This document shows, piece by piece, positions 47,615-61,468 of a stretch of DNA of 64,000 nucleotides (position 1 is the stretch's first letter; each line of letters starts with the position of its first letter). The notes beneath the pieces are model-generated. The model saw only the letters and a list, made by a program, of their open reading frames with translations, was not told the origin of the DNA and did no database searches. The translations under genes were made by a program, and so were the position numbers. The stretch is from Monilinia fructicola. Taxonomy: Eukaryota; Ascomycota; Leotiomycetes; Helotiales; Sclerotiniaceae. The DNA is taken from contig VICG01000002.1 in NCBI GenBank assembly GCA_008692225.1, positions 2,091,501 to 2,155,500 on the forward strand. The letters are read 5' to 3'.

Positions 47615-48589
47615 CAAACGAAACGTATGAAAACTAATCCATATTAAGTAAAATTGAGGTTATAAACAGGATTGGAGTTTGGCATCCCTCCCAATCGCGG
47701 GAAAGAGAAGAATCCACATGCCACTCATTTCTGTGAAGTTATGAACTCTAACCTTTCGGAGGAGGTTATGCAAATTCAGGGTTAACAGCCCTCATTTCAT
47801 TCGACAAGAAAAGGAAAGGAAAGGTAGAAAGAGTTTGTGTATCAGGATTGAGAATAAGTGAAATGTCCGTCTCCTCTCCTGTCGGCCAGTCAGGAGTCAG
47901 GAGATAGGAGTCAGGACTCAGTAGCAACTCTAGCAACCAACTCTACTCTGTGCTAACTCTCCCAGCTCTCCCAGCTCTTCCAACCTTTTCAAATGTTGGC
48001 AGAGAACTGTGCCAACAACGAAAGGAGGTTAAGGGTTTAATGGTAACATCATTTCATTGTCGATGATAATTTCGGCATTTATTTGAGAAATCTATTGAAT
48101 AAAGTCAATTTTTCGTATTGCAATATCGCTGTACCCTGAAAACGTGGAAATGTGCGGTAACCCCCCTTACCCGTAGCCCGCCCGCACCTGTCTATCAAAA
48201 TCTGAAGGCTCAGTCAGAGCTTGGTCAGAAGTTCAGAACTCAGAAAGGTTTTCATTTGATTGCATCCGGACGATCTTTTACTCTATGCATCATTTCGGCG
48301 CGAGATCACCCAGGGGGGACTGAAACTCTAAATTCTTGAAATGAAAATCATGATTCATCTTGCATCTTTTGGTATATCGCTCCGCAGTGACAGTACCGAT
48401 ACGGCGACGCAGCAGGCAGAAGCATGAGTATCATACAGATCCATACTGTAATGATGAGTACGTTTCTGCTTAACACGATGATGAGCATGAAGATTCGTCA
48501 GATATCAATCAACTTTCAAGGTAGTTGATGTCCACTTCCCACACCAATCCAGTGTACGGCGTACGCCCGTCGCCCGGGTGAATGTACAT

Positions 48590-48611
48590 TGTACAATTTG
48601 TAAATTGTACA
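48590..48611. repeat. 22-bp palindrome
   Basis: Two 10-nt arms TGTACAATTT and AAATTGTACA around GT. Neighbouring GTACATTGTAC and GTACGGCGTACG also show dyad symmetry, so this 70-bp stretch is rich in GTAC-centred dyads. Confidence 0.9.
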
Positions 48612-50554
48612 GGACCCAGGGATGGGGGCTCGTTTTTCAGTAAGCTTCTTCTTTGATGCGCTGGTTTCCGTGTGGTTGATCTGAAAATTGATTGGTATGT
48701 GATCAATCAGCTCCCCCAACTTCTTCCTGCACGTCGTCGCCCCGTATCATCAATAGTTTCATTCACCTAGCCAATCAAGTCTTTCCTTTGGCTGCATAAG
48801 TGCAAGCCTGCGAGCAATTCGTTACTGCACATATTGCATGGGCCGAACATGAAGCTATTGTGGTCCGTCAATTTCTGATTTGTATACTGTACAGTAATCC
48901 CGTTTCATCACACCATAGAACGCCCATGAAAGAGCCCTTTGTAACGCCCTCGTGAATTACTGAATCCAGATCCAGCATCAAGGGGCCTGCAATTGCTAAC
49001 ACACGATGAGTCTTTTTCTCGTGCGGTCCTCTTTCGCGGCACCTACTTTGTATGACATGATGATATCTATTATCAAATATGCTGGTGGAGGCGATGAGAC
49101 TAAATGAGAGCAGCCTCTTCAATTGAACAAGGGCAGCCGCAAAATTTATATTCCTTGCGCGATTTTTTGGCCTGACGTTTGTGATAGCCCACTTTCGTGC
49201 TGGCCTACTGCACAAACTTTTTCTTTCAAAAACAAAAGAAGAAGAAAAAGAAAAGAGAAAGAATTTTATAATATCCGGCAACAATTCAGAGTTTACAGGT
49301 CTTGGCTGTATGATGTACATGGTACGAGTTCTCTCTCCTCTGTATGGGTATGAGCATTGAAGCTACAAGCAGTTCACCTACCAGATTCGGAGCTTTAGAT
49401 TATGTCCTATGTTTCACTGCTTGGTACGCTTCAGGAACAACGATTCAAATCACGGCAACACAAGCAAGGGTCGGGAAGGACAATTTTGGTTACTGCTTAC
49501 CTTCACCGAGACGGTCCGAGGTTTACAGCCGTGTTATTATTCCTTATATTATTAGACACCGATTGTTTAGGCTATAACTCCGAAGCATCAAGGAAGTTCC
49601 GTAGCAGTCTTGACTCTTGGTCTGAGGGTGAAGTTACCACTCTGCACTTGATTTCCTTAAGGGATTTAACTTTTGGGCTTGTTTGAATTGATTGTATTGA
49701 GCAATATTATGATATTTTATCATCTAGAAGCTTGCCCAAAGACCGAGCATCTATCGTTCCCGTTCCTATCGCCAAAGTTCCTTCCCCCAAGAAGCTTCGC
49801 ATTCCAACAAGAATGCCACGAACGTACCCAAATGGATCCGGAAGCCTTGGAGAAGTCTTGAAGAAGCCTTCAAGCCACGCGTCAGTTCTTGTTCCAATAG
49901 AGCTTTCATCGGGCGAAGGGGGAGGGGGGGGGGAATCAAAAACCCTCCTCAATCTCGCTGCATTTTGGATGATATTGTTCTAGGCTCCCTGGCATTTGGG
50001 ATATTGCATGTGAGTAGATTGATTAGATCCAGCTAATCTGGTGTAATTCTGAACACGAAATATCACGCAAGTCTGTTGGACATAACAAGCCTCGCTATGT
50101 TCTTATTGGTATGAATCTCCAACAGAAACTGCGACTCTATGAGCTCTTCGCTGAAAGGCCGTGTAACACTCAAGGATAATTTTATCAAACCAAAACTCCA
50201 GAATGCTGCATGACGATAACAGTACTAATATTGAGCTCTTACTTGAGCCGCCAACCTACAGTTTCATTGGAAAATGACCTGCGTGTTCGAACACGACCGA
50301 GTGACCTGTGTTCCGAGTCAGCTATCACTGGTCTATGAATCTTGGCAAATCAAAAGAAAGCCCTTCACTCTTCAGCTGCTTGTGAAATTAATCACGTCGT
50401 ACCGCCTCAAGCGTGTATCCAAAAAATGCGCGAATGGGACGGTTTGGAGGCGGTGAGCTGACACGAGTAGACGCAAACATTGAAGACACACATTGCGAGA
50501 ATTATTTGCATTCTCTGAAACGCCATCGAGCAAGATTAAACTCAGACTGCGAAG

Positions 50555-50590
50555 GATCTACTTGGCCATTCCGGAATGGCCAAGTAGATC
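50555..50590. repeat. perfect 36-bp palindrome
   Basis: The arm GATCTACTTGGCCATTCC is followed without spacer by its exact reverse complement. It lies 426 bp upstream of the Kti12 gene start, outside any called gene. Confidence 0.95.
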
Positions 50591-51015
50591 ATATTTCAGC
50601 AAAAAGGCGACGCGAAGGATGATAATTACCAGGTAAATATGGAGGATCGTACGAAGTGGCCTGAATATCTGGAGGTGGAAAGAGAGATTGAAAGAGAAAC
50701 GGCAGCAAACTGAATTGGTAACGCTGGACACATTTGTAATATTTTGAAGACTTCTCTACATCCAGAAGCTGTAGACACAGTCCTCAGTCGTATCTATCAT
50801 AATCTCACTCGAGCTTAGTCATCATTGCAAAACAGTAGCAAGCTTCAGTCACGCTTTCTCCAACCCCGCAGCCGATGAGGGGTAGTTCTAGTCTTATCAA
50901 CATGTGACTATATCTTATCGAGTTTGGTTTACTGGTTTACGCGGAGATAGAGAGGATTTTTCCACTCCACTGCAAATGTGCATCATCGTACAATCCATTT
51001 TACCACACATCAACC

Positions 51016-52058
51016 ATGCCAGTGAGTACGCTCCTCCAATTATCTCTCTCAGCAAGGCTGACATTGTATCTTTTCTGCAGCTCATAATCCTTACCGGCTA
51101 TCCTACCTCTGGTAAAACCTACCGGGCCAATCAGCTCCGCGAATACTTCCTCACAAAAATATCCTCGCTTCCCTCCACAAGCCCCTCCTCTTCCCTCCGC
51201 GTTCATCTCATCTCCGACCATACCCTCGCTATCCCGCGCGAAGTATATAATCTTGAATCTAAATCCGCTAATGAGCGATCAAACAACGCGAGCGAGAAAG
51301 ATGCACGGGCGACAATATATGCTGCGGTGAAAAGAGTGTTGAGTAACAAAGATGTGGTTATATTGGATGGGGGAAATTATATTAAAGGGTGGAGATATCA
51401 GTTATTTTGCGAGGCAAAGGCTGTGAGGACTGGGTGTTGTGTTTTGCATGTCGGGCTTACTGCTGATAAGGCTAGGGAGGTCAATGAAGCACGGTTGGAA
51501 AGACAGAATGTATCGCCGTCGGAACCTCTTGGGGGCGAAGAGGGGATTAAGGAGGAGGATAAGGCATATGAAAAGGAGAACTGGGAAAACCTGGTATTCA
51601 GATATGAAGAACCGAATCCGATGGTACGCTGGGATTCTCCATTATTTACGGTCGTGTGGGAGGATGAAAAAGTACCCGGAGATGCCATATGGGATGCTAT
51701 CATTGGGGACGATTCTGAAGGGAAAAGGAAGATAGTGAAACCAAATGCAGCGACGGTAGCAAAGGTTCACAGCAGTGAAGGATTTCTATACGAGTTGGAT
51801 AAGACAACACAGGTTGTTCTTAATAGAATATTAGAATGGAGTAAAGATCATCCAGGAGAAGGGGGAGGAGAAGTCAGCATAGGGGAAAATTCAAAAGGAG
51901 AGGAGCTGGTAGTGGAGTTACCGGGGAACCCAGTAGGGTTACCGACATTGCAGAGATTGAGGAGACAATTCATTAGTTTGCAGAGAACGAATGCGGTTTC
52001 GGTAGAGAGGATCAAGGAGACCTTTGTGAGATATCTGAATGATAGTTTTGAGGCTTAA
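51016..52058 (+). CDS. kti12: Kti12, Elongator-associated ATPase
   Basis: P-loop protein needed for Elongator-dependent modification of tRNA wobble uridines, related to PSTK kinase. Exon 1 is only ATG CCA (51016..51021). Intron 51022..51080 ends CTGCAG and exon 2 is 51081..52058, giving 327 residues. The Walker A is GYPTSGKT at residues 8-15 in MPLIILTGYPTSGKTYRANQ. VHLISDHTLAIPREVYN and the strand VVILDGGNYIKGWRYQLFCE (Walker-B-like) are family text, with RYEEPNPMVRWDSPLFTV after it. C-terminal landmarks are LPTLQRLRRQFISLQR and FVRYLNDSFE. The two-codon first exon is how this family commonly begins in filamentous fungi. The longer frame opening at 50904 without an intron is less likely because it would add an unrelated leader. 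Convergent with the esterase, 233 bp apart. No frame break. Confidence 0.93.
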
Positions 52059-52291
52059 GAGGTTTGGGATTGAGGGAATTGTGGGCATTGTGTTGGAGTT
52101 TGGGAGGTTGAAAATGGATACCCTAGAAGTCAAATAAACTCGTAAAAGTTATCGTCTACCCGGATGTCTCCTCCGAAAAAATGTCACAATCATTCCCTAC
52201 AGTAACATACTTCGGAAAATAATGCATGCTCTGCATCAAAGGGATCCCATTTCAAAAGGGGGAAAAAGTATTCTGATATTTAACCGAAAAC

Positions 52292-53263
52292 CTAAGCATT
52301 CTCTTTAATCCATCCCGCTGCCTGATTACCCCATTCTTCTCCCTCCCCAGTACTCAAAACCAATGGTGGACTGATATGATTGTGTCCTTTGATCTTGATA
52401 ACCTCAATTTTCTCGCCCCATATCTCTTCACCCAACTTAACAAAAGCATCATTGGGCTTTAAAATCTCATCCACAGGATCCCACTCCGAATTCAGAACCA
52501 ATAATTTCGGGATCCCCAATTCCTCTCTCGATTTCTTGCTTTCTCCTATCGCCTTTAATAACCCATAAGGACATTTCGCCTCCACACTCTCGTCACTCCC
52601 ATAATATCGATCCAACATCTCTCTGCGTCCAGCCAAGGCATTGTGAAAGTTGAACGGAACTCCAACCTCGACTGCTCCTCTAAGCGTAATGCTAGCATTT
52701 CCCTGCCATGACTTTCTCTCCTCCAAAAATCGTGGTTCGAGCAGATACGTAGTGACATGGAGTCCTCCTGCGGAATTTCCCATCAGATATACATGCCCTT
52801 TATTTCCAACACCATCTAATACATCGGTTTTGGATAGCCATTGCAGAACGGCCGATACATCTTCGCCCCCACTAGGGTAGACTGCGCCTTCACCACCTGT
52901 CTCGCTATCCACACGTCTGTAATCGGGGATGATAGTGGTGATTCCTTGTTTTGAGAAAAAAGAACCCAAGTTGTGGTACACGAGATTATCAAAGAAAGGG
53001 ATGCCGAGGATTTTATCACCACGAACAAGGCCGCCGCCATAGAAGAATATGAGGATGGGAGAGGAACGGGGAGAGGAGCTTGATGAGGGATATAGATCGA
53101 GGGTTTGGCGCGCGTGAGAACCGTATGTGTGGGTGCTGCGGGAGACGGAAAGGATCGAGGCGCTGTTCTTTTGGAGATGGGGGCCGAATATTTTCATGGT
53201 GGGAAGCACGGTGTCCATGATAGAGGTGCCGGTTGTGAGGGTGAGGTCCTTGAGTTCTTCCAT
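52292..53263 (-). CDS. alpha/beta-hydrolase esterase (HSL/carboxylesterase-like)
   Basis: Single-exon intracellular-looking esterase of 323 residues. The start MEELKDLTLTTG at 53263 is preferred over an upstream ATG at 53362, whose extra 33 residues look like 5' leader. The oxyanion motif FFYGGGLVRGD is at about residues 74-83. The nucleophile elbow is G162-N-S164-A-G, the acid is in LVLNSEWDPVDEILKP and the histidine is in KGHNHISPPLVLSTGEG. There is no signal peptide. It is divergent from the bicupin dioxygenase with 690 bp between the starts, which suggests shared regulation. In flavonoid breakdown a quercetinase product (a depside) is cut by an esterase, so a joint role is possible but only inferred. 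Generic lipase/esterase activity is the safe call. Confidence 0.85.
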   Translation of the reverse strand: MEELKDLTLTTGTSIMDTVLPTMKIFGPHLQKNSASILSVSRSTHTYGSHARQTLDLYPSSSSSPRSSPILIFFYGGGLVRGDKILGIPFFDNLVYHNLGSFFSKQGITTIIPDYRRVDSETGGEGAVYPSGGEDVSAVLQWLSKTDVLDGVGNKGHVYLMGNSAGGLHVTTYLLEPRFLEERKSWQGNASITLRGAVEVGVPFNFHNALAGRREMLDRYYGSDESVEAKCPYGLLKAIGESKKSREELGIPKLLVLNSEWDPVDEILKPNDAFVKLGEEIWGEKIEVIKIKGHNHISPPLVLSTGEGEEWGNQAAGWIKENA

Positions 53264-53953
53264 GGTTTGGGTTGTGTGGGACGATGTGGGATGGATAATT
53301 GATGAACGTAGCTGTAGGGGAGCAAAGTTGAGAGATAATACTTGTCTTATCCTTATTCCCAAAAATCTTCAAGATGCACAAGCAATGAAGAGTGCGAGAT
53401 CGCGGCTCATGTATTCTCCTACGTCTGTAGACATAGCTCTAAACCCACCTCGTTATCTCGAATTTCCACCACTCCACAACTATGCCGTCCACATACATGT
53501 ATGTAATCAACCAGCGGATTTATAACATTTCATATGTCATGTGAAATGTGATGTAATCAAATGCATCACGAGGTTCTCGGATTTAGAAAGCGAAATTGGA
53601 ACATGGAAACGGACAATCTCGGGAAATTCGTAATCTCCGCCGAGAGCCCCAGAAAATTGGGGCTTTCGGCCCACGGACGTGAGATTGTGGGGATGAAGTT
53701 CCGATGAATTCTACCCCTCATATATCGTCCACATTTCAATGTGGACGGTGCGGATGGTGCGGACGTACCCCTTAGAACTGTTGAATAGCTTTAGATGAGA
53801 AAGCTTGTCGACGATATCGATTACATATATTCTTCTTCTCTTCTATGTCCTACACTCTCTCCTTCGTATCCTCTTCCAAATATTCTACTTGCCTTCCATG
53901 ATCCCATCTTTCCACATGCGCATGTAACCAACTGACACACAACATCCCACAAA
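53264..53953. other. divergent promoter region of esterase and bicupin
   Basis: 690 bp with no gene. A dyad-like CCGCCGAGAGCC...GGGGCTTTCGGCCC stretch near 53637-53672 and repeated GCGGA(T/C)GGTGCGGAC near 53748-53764 are visible. No named operator can be assigned. Confidence 0.55.
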
Positions 53954-55218
53954 ATGGCACCTATTCCCCATCTCACCACTCCCCCCGGAGAAGCAACACC
54001 ATACATCCTTCCCTGCTTCACAGGTGAACTATGGACAATTCCCTGTTCCAATTCCACAATGCGATTACTCGTTACTGGAAATGAAACAAATAATGCTTTT
54101 GCGGTGGTGGGAACGGGTGGGACAAAAGATCAACCGATCGGATTCCATTATCATAAGGAGGCGCACGATGTATTTTTGTGCTTAAAGGGTACGCTAAACG
54201 TGTGGGCGAATGACGAGGCAAGGAGTTTGGGCCCAGGCGATTTTGCTAGTGTGCCGCCGGTACGTTGATGGTGCTAATGCTCTTTGCTTTTGGAGTGCAA
54301 TTTGGGATAACCTGGAAATGGGCTTGCAGAGAATACAGCTTGATCATGTGCCTCTTCGAGCTTCCGGGTCGTCATGATATTTAAGCGAATGTTGAAGTCG
54401 AGTTGAGATGGGATGATATATCAGAGGCGAAACACGGGATACGAAGAGAGCTAACCCCTTGTGCGATCCTCCAGGGAACGATCCATCAATATCAAATCGC
54501 TTCATCCCACACCGAATTCTTGGGTCTAATCATCCCCGGTGGCTGGGAAGAATTCTTCCGCTTTATTGGTGAACCATACTCCGGTCCTCTGTTCCCCACA
54601 AATGACAATCGCAATCCCTTCGAAGTCCTCATCCCAAAACTGATGGCGGCGACTGAGAAATTCGATATGATTCCAGTACGTGAAAAGAAGACTTTCGATC
54701 CACAGCCATGGAACGGCACAGAGAATAAGTTGCCGGGGAAATGCGTGAATGGGGGTTACTTTCTGAAAGACGGGGAAGGCGAAAAGAAGGTCATCGGAGG
54801 AACAGTATTAAGGGCTCTGTGCAGGAGGGAGGAAACAGATAATAGATTTTCAATCTACGACATATCAGGAAGTTCCATACATGCATCCCAGGCATTCAGC
54901 AAAGAAGTTGTATTCGCAGACACACATCACGCTATCTATACTGTAGATGGCGCTCTCAAATTAAAAATTGGCGGCGAGGAAGTCATAGCTCCAGCGGGAG
55001 AAACAACATTCGTACCTGCAGGCACAAAGTTCAAAATTGAGTTTGAGACGGTGTATGCAAGAGCATATGTTTTCGCTAATGGAGGGGGGATTGGCGAGTT
55101 ATTGAGTGGCTTGGGAAGTGTGTATGAGAGTGTGGTGATCCCTAACGAGACTGCAGGGAGTTGGGATGAGGGGAAACTGAAAGAGCTACAGGGGAAGTTG
55201 GGGGATTTGAGTTTGTAG
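53954..55218 (+). CDS. bicupin dioxygenase (quercetin 2,3-dioxygenase-like)
   Basis: Two-domain cupin oxygenase of the quercetinase/pirin-like bicupin type, which cleaves the flavonol heterocycle with release of CO in characterised members. Exons 53954..54259 and 54475..55218 give 349 residues. The first cupin has GFHYHKEAHDVFLCLKG, with H65 and H67 as metal ligands. The place of the usual glutamate is taken by D72, and the third His is in GTIHQYQ just after the intron. The second cupin (about 220-320) has ADTHHAIYTVDGALKLKIGG and APAGETTFVPAGTKFKI but few metal ligands, as is common. There is no signal peptide, so it is probably intracellular. The 215-nt intron is long for this window but has CTAAC and CCAG. 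Neighbours are the divergent esterase and, further right, a GH5 and an aldehyde dehydrogenase. The substrate is not proven by sequence. Confidence 0.85.
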
Positions 55219-56472
55219 TAGGTTTGTAATATGATACATAGAAATAGTAGAAAGTAAGATTCTGACATACATGTCTACCAGTACCTATCGCTTGATAGTA
55301 GATATTATGTAAATTGTTGGTATTAACCTGGCCAGTTAAAGTGTAAGTACTTGATCCTTTTGTTGGTATATCATTGCTGTTATTCTCTGTGTAATCTATG
55401 GAATGGAGGACGACTTTACAGACGTCCTCGAGGTGCTTGTACACCTAATACGGTTAGTCGTATTATTCGTATAGCAACATAATATCACATGATTCATTTC
55501 CCGACATAAATGGCTTTGAGATCATACTTTCATATTTAACACAATGTGCAGGATAAATTGGTCCTAATTACTCACCTTCTTTATTCAAGTCCTGCAGGTA
55601 TATGTCGAGATAACCTCCTGCCACCCCCTCCCCCCGAGTCCCTACTAACCTCTATACTAAATTCCAAGGAAGAATAGATACGTGGGAGTGTTATTATAGG
55701 AAATTGAAGATATGCAGTAAATTTATAAGGCACATAGTACCCAATCAGCAAAATGTAACTCAATCAACAAAACTTAACTTAGTCAACAAAACTTCACTCC
55801 ATGAGCTTTGATAGGTGATATCAATAGGGAGGCATGGATAAACTTTCTGAACGGAATGTTTGCTTCCGGGATAATTGATGCGCGATAACCACGGGAGGAT
55901 CTTTCAGGTGCGGAATACTCTCCGTGCATTGTCTAAAAGGAGAGGAGTACAAAGTAATACATACGTGCAGTTGTGTTGTGTGATTGTGGAGATGATGGGA
56001 ATGAGATGCTGGTACTAGGAGAGAGACATCGGATCTATCGATGACCTTCCTCCCGGGCAATTAGTTGATGCGAAAGCTGAGCGTTCACTTGATACTGCGC
56101 TCATTACTACCTAGGTAATTGATAGATAGGTCGGTCGGTGGGCGGGTAGATAATAGGTGAGGTTTTGGCATTCTTGATTTATAAACCTCCTGCTACACGT
56201 TACATAGTTTCCATTATATGTCTTTCGTTTCCTTTATTCAACGTCTAATTAATAGCTATAGGTTGACAGAATTAGTTCTAGCCGAGGTTAGCCTCAATAA
56301 AGGCTAATTACTCGTAGTATCGTATCATATTTCATTGTTGCAGACGAGTTATGGAAAACCGTTTCTCTACAACAGCCGGTAAAAAAACCCTGATATATCC
56401 ATGAATGAATGAACAAATTGCCAAAATACGAGGTATGCTTTTGGATTAAAAGTCAAATATTAATCTAAAATC
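55219..56472. other. intergenic, no supported gene
   Basis: About 1.25 kb between the bicupin 3' end and the small spliced gene. Only short frames. Confidence 0.6.
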
Positions 56473-56779
56473 ATGAATAAACGTCCCTTACTCAAAGGTC
56501 CTCTCCGTCCGCCTCGATCAAATCCATCAACTCTGTCCTATACAGAACCTCTCAAATCAAGAAATGAAGTTTCAGTACATGCTAGAGGTGTCGATATCAA
56601 AGGTGATCCCTCTATCTCATATGTATGTTCCGATCTTAATGGTTACTGACTATTGTCTTACAGCTGTAGAGTTTAAGGGATCAGCTGTTCCACAACCGTT
56701 TCTGGATCCATCGATCATGCAGAAAAGAGCACAAACGGAAATAGAATTGAAAGAAGATCAGGAGAAGATTAGACAGTGA
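56473..56779 (+). CDS. small spliced protein of unknown function
   Basis: Unrecognised 81-residue protein. Exons 56473..56602 and 56664..56779 join in phase (1/2). The 61-nt intron ends CTTACAG. Exon 1 gives MNKRPLLKGPLRPPRSNPST and a following polar stretch ending ARGVDIK. Exon 2 gives AVEFKGSAVPQPFLDPSIMQ and a charged helical, possibly coiled tail ending DQEKIRQ. There is no signal peptide or TM segment, and the N-terminus is basic and Pro-rich. After the TGA at 56777 the same frame stays open for about 20 more codons (QLEEDHAGESPRYGAACV), so the stop could be a recent mutation or a read-through site. Coding status rests on the clean splice and the compositional contrast, not on a family match. 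Confidence 0.55.
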
Positions 56780-58822
56780 CAGCTGGAAGAGGACCATGCT
56801 GGAGAGTCTCCTAGATATGGAGCAGCATGTGTGTAAAGGCGTGTGTCTGTGACACGTGATGCGGATATCGGGCAATTCTGGGGTTGCAAGCTTCAGTGCC
56901 GAATTGATCTCGGGTGTTCAGTCTTATGTCGTGCTGACAGCACTCTACAGGGAGATATACAACGCTCGACATGCGTAGGTCATCATGTGAATAAACATCA
57001 TTTGGGTGACAGTGACCTTTTTCCGAGGTCCGAAGTCGGTCGAACGAAGCATTGCACTTTCGAATAGTTCTCCTCGAACCCCGCGATTCTTGAGATTTCC
57101 GGATGCTTACATATTTGATAGATCTTATCTGTTGTACCTTATGACCTGAAGGTATTCCAATGAGTTCATTCGAATTTGAGATGATTTCTTGGTTTTATGT
57201 AAGAGATGTGATACTATTCGGCGATATCAGAGCACTTATGACGGTTACTGGCATGCTTTGGATCTGGTGTGCATGACGATGGATCATCGAAACCGCCTCT
57301 TACTGCACCCCGCTCTTTTCATATTTTTCATGGACGGCTTATTGACCCTGAAAGCTTAAATTCTTCATCTATGTGGCTGGCTGCCACATTTCGGGAAAGA
57401 ATTTCCAAATCGTCTGCGGGATGGCACATTGGATGACTCGGCAGAAATGGACTGAAACTTGATGTTGTTGCTTTGGATTTATTGGAACTCGGGCAAGAAA
57501 TCAATCAGCATTGACTCGTTGTAAGTAAGCAGGAAGAGGCTTGTGTTGACGGGTGATCCAACATGTGTATGATTCAGAAAGGATGCGTATCACCAGCTTA
57601 TTTTCCGACGTGTTCATATCATCAAGAAATCACCAACAGAGGACTAAATAGGCCCGAGTCATTCAAGTTGAAAACTTCACAGGAATCTGTCCAGAGTTGA
57701 CCTCGTGGAACTGTTTGCCAACCTCTTATGACACCTATTATGTCGACCAACATATCACAACCTTTTGAAGGAGAGCCAATGAACATGTTTATATCAGGTT
57801 GAGAAGATAAGATTGAGGAGGATAGCTGAATCCAGGACTTTGTAGGGGACAACGCAGAGTAAGATCCTTTCATCTCTAATGACAATCAAGAAATGTAAAG
57901 CTTCCAATCGTCATTTAGCGGGTATATTGACTGCAGCATGCAATGCAACGTATAGATGATGTGCCGACTTCATTTGGGACAAACCTCAAAATGCTGCTTT
58001 TAAAATTCTTTGTTTTTTGGCCCAGCAACTTGGAAATACTTTCCTATGGCCATTTTCCTGTGGCTTTACAACTCGAAGTGTCAGAACTGGGTTCATTTCC
58101 ACGATCAAGCAGTTGGTTTAAGATATGTCTTCGATATTTTTCGATGAGATTTGAGAAGTTTAAAATCAATGAAGTATCCAGTTGAAAGAGTCTTGTGATT
58201 TGTCTTTGGATGTTGCGGTCTTTTTTGAGTCCATCTGACAAGTAAAGCGGCAATATCATACCCTGCTCTACTAATCTGTACCTCGAACTAATATCTGCTA
58301 CTTCCACTTCAACCTTCACAAATATAGTCCACGTTAGGACTTCATATATTGCACTTTCGCTACTGGTCGTTTGGCCCAAAAGAAGCTACTCAGCTTGGAT
58401 CTATCAGATTTGCATCTTCCGAGAAGCTGGCTTTGTGCAATCACCCGATACATAACATGCAGCTTGGCTAATAACATATCGACGTACTGCCATGTTTACA
58501 AACACTGTTTCCAAGAGAATGGTCATGAAGACCAACGTGTCTGCTTTGAGCCACACTTTTTGTCCTTCATTCTGTTTATCCGGTGCATCGGAAGGCACCG
58601 TACACTGCATTGATTACTCCTTCATTGCGGGAAATAAGTATTCTGTAGCTCCTTCCAATATTGAAAGAATACTTCTTTCAAATCATAGAGCTATCTTGTG
58701 CCGAAACTTTTCTTTACACATCGTCTTTCAGTATCCCTTGGAATACATATACGTTGGCTTTACATATTACATCTGGATGTCACCTGCATACCTTCCAGAA
58801 ATCATCTAGAAGCTCAACCAAA
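56780..58822. other. intergenic, possible gene remnants
   Basis: About 2 kb. Minus frames at 58044-58379 (111 codons, with RLFQLDTSLILNFSNLIEKY) and 57622-57885 have protein-like composition, but I cannot join them or name a family. They may be remnants. Confidence 0.45.
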
Positions 58823-60309
<1,487 letters not shown>

Positions 60310-61468
60310 TGGCCACAAGCCAAGGCTCATGAGAAACCACTAACCGTTTTTCCTCTTTGGGTTCAACAGCAGACCCAGGGGCTGGGGAGGGGGGGTTGTT
60401 TCTACATTTGGAAGATTTGGAGGATTTGAAATATCATGTATGATACTAATTTATGATGCGATAACGATACCCCTTCATTCGCTCGGGGCGTTGGGAGAGA
60501 AATATATCCTTATTATCGAGAATATAGTGCAGATTGTGGAGTAGCTCGAGATGACAAGAGAGGCCAAGAGAGGAGTAGCTTATTAGTGTAACAAGTACTG
60601 ACCACCTTGTTACTGATTTACTGCTTTGAGTCAAATGATAATAACGAATCAAAATACAAATATGAAGTCAAATTCATTTTCAAAAATACCGTACCTTCTT
60701 GCCATGAGACCTGCTGACCATTTATGGATTTCGATGGTGGAGACTGAGTCCAACCAAAAGTGCCGGAAAAGTTTCCGGAATGTGGAGTGTATGGGGATAT
60801 TCCCAGTTTCCACTACCTTCACTCCAAAGATCTCGGTTTTTAGATATCTCAACGCCTTCCTTATCTCCTATTGACATGGATGATTATTGGGGTTCTGATT
60901 TCTAATATGTTTTAATTGCTTTGATTCGACTGTTCTAACCTCCTATTGGTTCCATCATCTCTTATATATATTGCCGTATATACATACCGGGAAACCTTAC
61001 AAACCGCCTTGCATTATTGCATTGACTGACGTCGAGTTCTGTTTGCGGTCAAGCCCCTTTAGCCGAAGCGGGGTGTATGAAACCGATCTACGTCTGAGAC
61101 TACACACTGTACACGGTACCTTTATTACTATACCCTTCAAATGAGCACAGCACGTATTCGCATCGCATTGTATTGCTCTGTTACCATTATTCCGCAGTCT
61201 TCAAACTTATCTCCACAATATCAATCTCTTAGTTATAGAGCTAAACTTCCTGCCAAGTCTGTCTAGCTATCTCTTCGGTAAACTAAGGACTCGTTTATTA
61301 GTCAATCCTGAAGGTTTTGATAATGGCTGCTACAGTTAAATACAAATTCAAGTACCAGTACAATCCCCTCCTTCCATACTCGTTCTTTGTTCGATTGTAT
61401 ACCCTCCAAAATCTCTCATCTTTCATCTGAGGTTTCTATAATTTCAGTAACTTAAAGCTTCATCATCA
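60310..61468. other. intergenic, no supported gene
   Basis: About 1.15 kb between the GH5 and the aldehyde dehydrogenase, on the same strand. A small extra 3' exon of the GH5 may reach 60443. Confidence 0.6.

Larger units (their letters stand above)
45664..51015. other. 5.3-kb intergenic region, probably TF promoter/leader plus unassigned DNA
   Basis: Long upstream region of the C2H2 factor. Minus-strand frames of up to 174 codons at 45958-46739 overlap each other and look like pyrimidine-rich leader rather than protein. The region also holds tandem repeats at 47516-47614, a 22-bp palindrome at 48590-48611 and a perfect 36-bp palindrome at 50555-50590. Long leaders and promoters are common for developmental regulators; that reading is inference. 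Confidence 0.5.

Noticed and set aside
49707..49983. Overlapping plus and minus frames of about 80 codons near the G-rich run at 49919-49937
   Set aside because: Mutual shadows without family text; neither could be extended by splicing.
50280..50300. TTCGAA-containing dyads (also near 974) considered as tRNA T-loops
   Set aside because: No acceptor, D or anticodon arms could be folded around them; no tRNA was found in the window by eye.
50904..51015. N-terminal extension of Kti12 without an intron
   Set aside because: The two-codon first exon with a good donor and CTGCAG acceptor gives the exact family start MPLIILTGYPTSGKT; the extension is unrelated text.
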